From Isoetes taiwanensis (taxonomy: Eukaryota; Streptophyta; Lycopodiopsida; Isoetales; Isoetaceae): 64,000 bases of DNA. The position numbers and the translations under genes were made by a program. Below the pieces are notes generated by a model, which worked only from the letters and a program-made list of their open reading frames with translations, was not told the origin of the DNA and made no database searches. This document shows, one piece after another, positions 56,700 to 64,000 of the stretch; positions within the stretch are counted from its first letter, which is position 1, and each line of letters opens with the position of its first letter. The stretch is taken from NCBI GenBank assembly GCA_021234155.1, contig JAJEKV010000109.1, forward strand, positions 1,024,252 through 1,088,251. Reading direction: 5' to 3'.

Positions 56700-58560
56700 A
56701 TCCACGGACCATCAGCCCCATGCCACTTCGGAAGAAAGAGGTGGCGGCACCACATAATCCGAGATAGCGTGAAGGAACCGGGAAATCAACAGTGTGTTGC
56801 TAACGACAGATATAGCCGCCCGCTTTGGTCCGAGCCTCATCATCGCCAGACCGAATAGCGTCAGAAGCCGTTGTTCGAGGTCACGGATCCGTGGTCCTTT
56901 TCTAACGTATATGGATCGGGTCACGGACCCGCTTCGAAGTGTTAACCTCGTGGAGGAGGATTGCCCAGAGCATTGAGTCGGCACGGCAATCTCCGCGGCC
57001 ATCAAGAAGTTTCGCTTCAACCTCCGTAGTTGATCTTGGAGGGACGGAGTCGAGAAGTCCGCATGGAGAGCCGAGCCGCCAAAGAGGCAATTTGAGCGCC
57101 ACGCCTGTAAGGTGTTGAACTTGAGTGTCTGAATTGTCACAAAGCTCGGAGTACAAGGCGCCGAGCTTAGCAATATCCGCCTCCTTGTCACTAAGGAGGG
57201 TGGCTTTGGACTTGTTTTGCTCCAATAAGTCCTGAATTTTGGATTGAAGCCGAGCCCGCTGATCTGCAAGTAGGCTGGTCTGATCCCGTGCACGCTTTGA
57301 GATCTATGCGGCCTGTAAGAGAGCCCCGTGCTTTTCTTGAAGTTGGGCTTCCAAAGTTTGAACTTGTGCAGCTTGCAGCTTTGAAGGTCACAAGAACCGC
57401 ATCCGAGGCCGCCAGGGCCGCGGTGAACCCCATGCATAAGAGCTTCTTGGGATTCTTGTAACTTTAGAACAAAGCAGCTTGAGCATCCTCGGCCGATATC
57501 GATACAACAAATGACGAGGGTGTCTTTGTGGTGGTGGAGCCGGCCGTTGCCTTATTTGTGACGCTTTGGGACACATGATGAGGACTAGAGTGCTTGGTTT
57601 CAGAGAGGAGGAGGAGACAAAGGACATGCGTGTCTTGAAGGTTGACATGACCGTAAGAAGAAGGGCGTGAAGTGCCAACTTGGTGAGTCTTAGGAAGGGA
57701 CTGAAAGTGGAATTTTGAGAATGAGAGTTTGTGGGAGGAAAGTAATGACAGATGAGGGCTTGAAGATGGCCTCCCACGGAAGTTTCAGAGGTAGAAGTGG
57801 CAGCCCAAGACGGTCTACTTTTGGAGAAGACGGTAGAACAACAACCGGGGCCAATCAATGTGGTGTTGGGAGCGTAGCAGCGTGATCACCATATTATAGA
57901 AAGGTTTATTGATATGGGTGTTCTTGATAGAATACCCAAGGTACTTGGCGCCACGTAAACTTAACAAAAATTTCATGGGGCTTGTCAATATTTGTCGCGA
58001 TGCACATTTGCGTGATAGGCAAAGCACCAAACTCGCGACATCTAGATCCTCGTATGGCGCACCAAGATAAACAAGGGTCCGCAAAGGGATATGAAATACC
58101 TCGAAATTAGGTGTTGGGTCAAGAAATGGTGGTGCCATCGACCATCGTAGTGTAGCCATTCGGCCGTTGACGATGTGAGCGGCGAACCGCCTAACCGGCT
58201 CGGGATTTGGAGCCTAAGGTCCATTTGTGAAAATTGTGAAAGCTTCGGGCGCTCATGACTTCACGATTCGGGCCAACAAGGGCTTCACGGAAAGTGGGCC
58301 CAAGAAAGATAATCGACTAAAAGAGCCGGTTCCCCGAGCAAGCGAGCTTGAAGTGTAGGAAATTTTGGAGCAGCCATGGCAAAGAGCTTTAAAAAGAACG
58401 GTGATGCAAGGGCGAGAGAGCGGAGAACGGAGGACGGCGACGGGACGGAAGGCGCAGAGAGACGAAAAGGTTTAGGGCGCGCAAATGGAGGCGAAGAGGT
58501 ATGATGAGGGCGAAGCTGCAACCGTTGATGGTGCCAGGTGTCAAAAGATGCCAAGGAGGG
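56700..58560 (-). pseudogene. Extra ORF downstream of gypsy pol (coiled-coil, unknown function)
   Basis: Several overlapping minus frames form one decayed ORF after integrase. It starts near 58380 (MAAPKFPTLQARLLGEPALL), continues with a central part (58159-57815: FEVFHIPLRTLVYLGAPYED and KPFYNMVITLLRSQH) and a Ser/Pro-rich linker. It ends in a predicted coiled coil near 57400-57080 (EQNKSKATLLSDKEADIAKL). Tat- and Athila-type elements often carry an extra ORF at this place. The central part vaguely resembles the plant transposon protein domain found in such ORFs. I do not claim an envelope function; no signal peptide or transmembrane segment is evident. Confidence 0.45.
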
Positions 58561-58864
58561 GATTGAGAGGCAAAAATTTGGCTAAGTCCCCAAACAACAA
58601 AGGGAGAAGCAATGAACGGTGGAGATGAGGCGTGAGAGAATGATGGGATGTGACAGGTGGCCAAAGGACACACATTAATGTTCGACGGGCGTGAAAAGAA
58701 GGAATGGCATTTAATGCTGGCAACGCGAAGAGGGATATGTCAGAAGGTACTATGGCTAGATATGCTACGGAGAAAAGATTCTCATTTTAGAAACAAATTT
58801 TTGCATTGCAACCACGTTGGCGAATTTCTGATTGGTCCACGTTGACAAGGAGTTCCTCGGTTGG

Positions 58865-58873
58865 CTATATAAG
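58865..58873 (+). promoter_or_regulatory. TATA box facing away from the gypsy pol
   Basis: CTATATAAG on the plus strand. ATTGG (inverted CCAAT box) lies near 58831 and CCACGTTG near 58838. This is a good plant-type promoter, and it points opposite to the surrounding element. Confidence 0.5.
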
Positions 58874-58902
58874 ACGAACCGGGAGTGAAGCGAAGACATC
58901 CG

Positions 58903-59196
58903 ATGGCGCTCAGCATGGCGGCTGCTGGTTTGAACGAGAACTGCACTATGCCCACTAACTGTCAGGAGTGGATTACCTGCAAGATGGATTGTCCGACCTT
59001 CTTTGCGCCCGCCACAATCGTGGGCCGAGAATGGATGGCTGGTGTGCCGGGATGGCTGAACATCCCGATCCGAAGACCAACGGGATGGAGGTGGTTCTGC
59101 ACCTTCGCTGGGACCCTGAGCAGAACCTCTACCACCTCCTCCGCATCACCTCTGCTCCGAACCCGGAGTAGAGGGTTTTTCTTCTTAGGTTTTTAG
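58903..59196 (+). pseudogene. Small opposite-strand ORF in the gypsy 3' region
   Basis: From the ATG at 58903 the frame reads MALSMAAAGLNENCTMPTNC and runs to 59196. A better-composed frame overlaps it (58968-59171: YLQDGLSDLLCARHN and MEVVLHLRWDPEQNLYHLL), suggesting one frameshift in a formerly continuous protein of about 90 residues. No domain is recognised. Opposite-strand ORFs between integrase and the 3' LTR are known in Tat-type gypsy elements, which fits its place. Confidence 0.4.
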
Positions 59197-59434
59197 TAGA
59201 TAGGGCTCGAGTCCGCTTTTTGTATATAGGGCAAAGCGCCCTTTAGCGTAAAGAGCGGGTCAGCCCACATTTTGTAAAAATTTCCACCTATAATATAATA
59301 TGTCGCCTTTTTAGTCACTATCTCGTTGTGTTTATGCCTTGAACTCAGACTGCTTTGTTGATTTTCACTTGCTGTGGTATGAAATGTTTTGAGGCGAAAA
59401 GCCATTAACCAAGATGTAGGTAATGGAGTTCCAT

Positions 59435-60531
59435 CTAACTCACCACCGGAAAACGCCGGGTTGAACCACTTGAACTATTTGATAAGGGCCAAGCCATCAA
59501 ACTTAAGCTTACCCGAAAATTTTTGTACCGAGAATCATAAAGAAGAACCAAATCTCCTTCTTTGAATGTTTTTGTCTTCATACGCTTGTCATGTAGAGAT
59601 TTTTGCAACCGCTGTCCATGAAGAACACGAATATAAGCATCCCTTCTAAGTTCATCCAACTGCTCCAATTGATAAACCCTTTCTTTGAGTGCAAAAGAAG
59701 CGGATTATGGGCGTGAGCTGGTTGAAAACGGAGAGTGGGGAGAATGTACTCAAAAGGCATGAGAGCTTCTTGACCATAAACCAATTTGAAAGGAGTGTGA
59801 CCAAGAGCTATTTTGAAACAAGTATTGTAAGCCCAAAGAACAAAGAGGGAAGCTTGGTTTGCCGGGTCCAGTATGGTGAAGCGCCACAAATTTTCTTGAG
59901 AATTGTGACCGAGTTTTGTTGGTGCTTTCTCGCCAAACCATTCCCTTTGAGGATAGTAAGGTGTGCTCTTGTGATGATGTATCGTGAGATAATCCGTCAC
60001 CCTTGATGGTATGATTGATAAAGTGGACACCACGATCACCGACCAGCCTCGTGGGGCAGCCGAATCGCGATGATTTGTTGATAGATAACCTTGGTCGTGG
60101 CCGGGCCGCAGTTGTTGTCCGGAAGTGCGCGCTTCCGCCCATTTGGTAGCGTGAGTCGAGAACTGTGAATGTAGCGGCACGCGGGTGTGCCGCCAGAGGA
60201 TCGATGGGTCCCACAAAATCCATTCCCCATTTGCCGAAGGGAAGTGGCGGGCTGGCCGGCCGCCAAGGGAAGAGCGCCACGGGTCGGGTCATCCCCACAC
60301 ACCGCAAGCATCACACGCGGCGGGCGGGCGGAGCGCCTTTGAAGAGCGTGGGCCAAAAAATAACCAAAGAAGAAGGATTTTATGCGTCGTGGTGTCACCA
60401 TGAAAATGACCACCACCGAGCCCTTCATGGGCTTCTAACAATATCCGGGACCTCATGAGGTAGAACACACCACGAAGGATGGTATCCTTACCCTTTTGTA
60501 AAGATGTCCTCCGCAACCATGGTGTAGTCAC
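59435..60531 (-). pseudogene. Integrase of gypsy copy 2
   Basis: The N-terminal HHCC zinc domain is seen as HEGLGGGHFHGDTT and CDACGV near 60440-60290. The DDE core follows: MDFVGPIDP (D), LVGDRGVHFIN (D) and STPYYPQREWFGEK (E). The C-terminal domain is at 59668-59435 (KRMKTKTFKEGDLVLLYDSR). Integrase inserts the DNA copy into the genome. Frame changes near 60200 and 59990 inactivate it. No chromodomain is visible at the end, in keeping with a non-chromovirus (Tat/Athila) lineage. Confidence 0.85.
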
Positions 60532-60632
60532 CGGACTTCACGAGAAATTGATGACGACGGGATTGTCGCTTTGCATGAGAGAGCGCCATGTCCTCCGGGT
60601 GGAAGAGCTCGTGAGGAGGTACCGGCTGAAAG

Positions 60633-61240
60633 TCATGGAACCAATGTGGTGTTGCCGCCACTAAAAAGAGTTGAGCGCCGTGAAAGGCGCCCGAGACTCC
60701 AAAGGGAGGGATCATCCGTGGATGCGGAAAGATAATCCGGATAACGTGAGATTTGGCGGCCTTTGTGAACAATTTCAAAAGGGCAAATTCTTGAGAAGAA
60801 GGACCCATCGAAAGCAATGCGCGGCCCGTGGGCGCGGGATTTGTTGATCAAATAAAGGAGTGCTTGGTGGTCTACAAAGAATTTGATCCGACCGCCTAAA
60901 AGATAGTGACGGAAGCTGGACACGTAAAATTAAACCCAAGGCTTCACGCCTCGTGGCAGAGTAGTTGCGCCGCCAGAATTGAGTTTCCTACCGGGCGATT
61001 GCTTGGTTTGTCGGGCAGCGATCATATTCTTGAGAAAGAACAGCTCCAATAGCAAACGCCGGTGACATCGACATGAACATGAAAGGGCTTGTCCCATTGA
61101 GGAGGAACAAGAACCGGGCCCCGAGTAAGCAAGAGCTTTAATCGTTGAAAGCATCATCCGCCGGGAATTCCAAGCCCGTGGATTCATCACCCGTGAGTTT
61201 ATGAATGGACCGCAATGGCTGCTAGTCCGTGAAATGAAAG
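60633..61240 (-). pseudogene. RNase H region of gypsy copy 2
   Basis: Follows RT through ETRSFLGKVNYYSTFI. RNase H text appears as MSSFRHYLLGGRIKFFVDHQ and ALLYLINKSRAHG near 60923-60820 (the D of VDHQ is a catalytic Asp in this family). Fragmented frames. Confidence 0.65.
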
Positions 61241-61259
61241 TGGAGTAATAATTGACCTT

Positions 61260-61929
61260 ACCCAAGAAAGAGCGTGTTTCCTTGATATTGGCCGGTGCTT
61301 GAGCCTTGAGCACACAAATTGATTTTGGCAGATCGGTGGTGATACCGCTTTGTCGACAACATGTCCCAACAACACCCGAAGTGACGCAAAAGGTGCATTT
61401 CTCGATTGAGACTAATGCCTGACTCATCACATTTCTCGAAAGACGAAGTTCCAATTTATCCAAATGGTCAGCCATGGAACTCAGAGGCGAGAAGTCATCT
61501 TGAAAAATTTGCAAGAAGGGATTTTCCTTCATAAAATCATGAAAAACTGAGAGCATGATACGCTGAAACGTGGATGGGGAGTTTGATAATCCAAAAGGAA
61601 CCACCTTGTAGGCAAAAGTGCCCCACGGGGTGGTGAAGGTAGTCTTGAGTTGATCGATTCTTTGATTGAGATCCGATTGTAGCCGTAAAACCATCCATGA
61701 AGGAGTACATCTCATGTCCAAAGAACTCTTCCAACCTCCGGTCCGCGAAGGAAAGTGGAAAATGATCACGCCCGTGGCCTCGATTGAGTTTTTGGTAGTC
61801 CACGCAAACGCCGATCTTACCATTGTGTTTGAGTGCAATGACGATGGGGCTCACCCATTCGTAATGTTTGACCTCATAGATCAAACCCGGCAGCAAGGAG
61901 TTTGTCAATTTCCGCCTTGACGCGATCAC
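61260..61929 (-). pseudogene. Reverse transcriptase of gypsy copy 2
   Basis: Motifs in order: YEVKHYEWVSPIVIALKHNG, GVCVDYQKLN, MYSFMDGF (first catalytic Asp), TTFTTPWGTFAYKVVPFGLS, FQRIMLSVFHDFM and LQIFQDDFS (FQDD catalytic pair), then SMADHLDKLEL. The frames shift between 61690 and 61600. RT copies the element RNA into DNA. Confidence 0.85.
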
Positions 61930-62804
61930 GTAATTGGGGTTGAGCCTGCATCGCCGCTGCTAGACCGTGCATCATCGACTTGGTAGGAATGGTGAGTTCC
62001 CCAAGGTTTTGTCGATCCCCCAAGATCTCTCAGAGCTCCGTGCAAAAATGTGTTTGAACTTTTGAAGAGCGGACGGCCCCGCTACGATAGGGTGCTCCAA
62101 GATTTGGCAAATTCCGGACAGTGATTGTTGCCCACGCCCACCATCTCGACTTCGTGAGTCCGAATATGGGGATAACTTCGGTCCTGGACAATATGAGCAG
62201 GAGGTTGAAGCATAATAGGATGCGTGGCACTCGCGGGTGAAAAAGAGAGGGTGCCGAAGTTTCATCAAGCTGCAGGTTGCTTCATAACAGCGTGTACATC
62301 TACGTGGAGAGCGGGGAGGTTCAAAGATCCGAAAAGTGATCAACACGTTGGATTCGATTGCAAGGAGCCGTAAGGGTCAAGCAAAGCAGCCACCGGGTCC
62401 CCTGATCAAGAGTCATTTCGCCAAGGATCAAGATATTCGGGTAGGATGACGAGGGCGCACTCACCGGTGGAGCCCGAACTTGATAGATATTCCGGGCGCC
62501 CCGAATCGGGTGGGTCCGGAGAGAGGGTTCAAAGATTGTCGACGGAAATGATTTTGCCTCGCTTCCAAATCCATGGTGGCATTGAGGTAACCATCCGTGA
62601 TGACTAACCCATCCGCGGCCCAAAGAATGGATACTCTTGGCCCGGCGGAAAAAAGTCCGGCCACCAACATTTCATAATCACCGGATCTTCGCCAAATTTT
62701 CCAAACACCACATTCCAAGGGGAATCTGAGATCACCAATGTTGATGTGAAGAAGAGGCGGACGCCTTTGAGGTCGCGTGGATATGGCCATTGGCCAATTT
62801 GATG

Positions 62805-63077
62805 TCATATGGGGCACGATAGAGTTGTTTGATGCCCATTTGTTTGGCGGAGTTTGTCCGTGATGAGATTGACCGCGCTACCTCCGCCAATTTGAACATG
62901 ATTGACTTGTTGATTGCCCACCGTGGCATGTACCGTGGGTGTAGAGGTAGCAACAGCCCCAACCATAACAGTCGGGAGGGGTAACTGGTCCTTGAGAGCA
63001 GGACAGAGTTTCAAAATCGTGGCAAGACTTAGAGGAATTTTGATTTTTGCCAGCTCTTCTTGGAGTTCCAGAGGCAC
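62805..63077 (-). pseudogene. Protease of gypsy copy 2 (active site lost)
   Basis: Nearly the same as the copy 1 protease, but the active-site motif reads GGGSA where copy 1 has DGGSA: an Asp to Gly change at the catalytic residue. The frame breaks soon after (LRQTNGHQTTL). Confidence 0.75.
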
Positions 63078-63154
63078 ATGAGAAAAAGGATCTCATGGGG
63101 ATCCACGAGTGCCGGAGTGCGTGGTAAGGAAGCAAAGAACTTCTTTGAGTAGGT

Positions 63155-64000
63155 CTACCTCAGCAGCGATATTTGGATATGGCTGAGAGCGTGGAGGTTG
63201 AGACATGGAAGGTGCTTCTTGTCTTTGTTGAGCTCTAGTGGTGGCATGAACATTAGCCAACGTGCGGCCTTCAACAGCCTGCTTGCATGAGGTTCAAAAT
63301 GCTTTGGCTTAACTTTAGGCATAACATGCGGCATGAGTTTCTCCAAGTCAGGTGCAAAGTGAACCTTTTTTGCTTCTTCATGAGGAATGGTGTCGACAGC
63401 AAAGGCAGGTTGCGTGCCATTAGGAATAATGGTTAAGGGACGTGACGCCCTGGTCTGGCGTGAAACCAAACCAACCCAATTTGATGGCGGACGGGAGGAT
63501 TAAGAGCCCGAAAAATTTCTTCCCCGCTTGTTGATCCATCCGAGGTTGATTGGCGTGAGCTGGTTGATAGCGTGATTGCCGAGGCGCCGCGAGGTGGCTT
63601 CCGGGGAACAGACGCGGCCTTGTTTGCCATTAGCAATCCGTAGTTGGTAAGCCGTGAGGCGGACCGATGTGGTCTGATTTGTGCCGCGAAGCTGCACCAA
63701 CTTGTGGAAGTTGAGGACACGCCGTGGTGGTATGACCCCATTCTTGACAAAGGATAACACCGAAGCCAAGGATCAAAAGGAGGACGGTGTTGGGTCCCCG
63801 TTGTTGCTCCCGCTGTTGATAGAGTTGATTGGGTTGGCCCGCAGCAGTGGTGGTCACCGATATGGCGATTGGTGCCGAGGTGTGGTTTGCACTTGATAAA
63901 CCATTTTGTTGCGAAAAGGTGTAGGATGAGTGCGAAAAGCACTCTTCCGTGACATGATTGCACATGTTGCATCTTTTGAATGAGGCGGGCCATTGGTGGA
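63155..64000 (-). pseudogene. Gag C-terminal part of gypsy copy 2
   Basis: Matches the post-knuckle tail of copy 1 gag in overlapping frames (63993-63433, 63965-63630). The gag-pol linker follows (63469-63155: KVHFAPDLEKLMPHVMPKVK). The window ends inside the second zinc knuckle region. Confidence 0.7.

Larger units (their letters stand above)
59435..64000 (-). mobile_element. Ty3/gypsy LTR retrotransposon, copy 2 (gag end to integrase)
   Basis: Same family and strand as the copy at 1-5208, collinear from 60767 to the window end (64000 matches about 3235). It supplies the integrase missing from copy 1. All coding parts are present in order, but each is broken by short indels, often at CCG/CGG runs. 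The 5' LTR and gag start lie beyond base 64000. The 3' LTR could not be located. Confidence 0.88.

Noticed and set aside
56712-57437. 241-residue minus frame as the true gene in this interval
   Set aside because: Its composition is poor and it lacks motifs. The coiled-coil frame overlapping it (57225-56902) fits the extra ORF better.

Overview
This window is nuclear DNA of a land plant, from a repeat-rich genome. The evidence is GT-AG introns, plant gene families (2-oxoglutarate dioxygenase of the DOXC type, RDR3/4/5-type RNA-dependent RNA polymerase, HUB/BRE1, CDKG/CDK11, PPR), and a Ty3/gypsy element with a Tat/Athila-like primer-binding site. The LINEs lack the usual angiosperm L1 C-terminus and PPR debris is present, so a fern or other non-angiosperm is possible; that is a low-confidence inference. 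I see no rRNA or tRNA gene and no CRISPR array. Only one protein gene looks intact; almost everything else is transposable element or broken gene copy.

Layout. 1-5208: the LTR, gag and start of pol of a minus-strand Ty3/gypsy element whose 3' part lies outside the window. 5209-16900: non-coding DNA with four copies of a foldback/TIR repeat (near 7780, 10440, 13285 and 15140), a small island holding pieces of ribosomal protein S16 and HUB (13805-14633), and a hAT remnant. 16900-22110: decayed retroelement pieces, including an old LTR fragment. 22112-24180: an intact 2OG-Fe(II) dioxygenase gene with TATA box, leader intron, three coding exons and AATAAA signal. 25000-31100: an RDR3/4/5-like pseudogene with a very recent 562-bp tandem duplication of its catalytic exon, followed by a PPR fragment, all lying between two hairpin repeats. 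32010-38230: more hairpin-repeat copies, unassigned exon-like pieces, and copia and LINE remnants.

39315-50541: an LTR pair with tRNA-iMet-type PBS and polypurine tract, but the interior is filled by two LINEs in head-to-tail order instead of gag-pol. The LINEs, and a SINE-like insertion in one of them, end in the same base-paired 3' hairpin, with substitutions that keep the pairing. 50650-55700: a 24-bp minisatellite, a CDKG kinase pseudogene on the minus strand, a cluster of tRNA-like SINE units, and unassigned DNA. 55811-64000: a second copy of the gypsy family seen at the left end, again on the minus strand, with gag end, protease, RT, RNase H and integrase in order. It is followed by an extra coiled-coil ORF and an opposite-strand promoter with a small ORF.

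The only likely functional host gene is the dioxygenase. Two mechanisms dominate the rest: nested retrotransposition, and duplication or capture of intron-containing gene fragments by DNA-type repeats.
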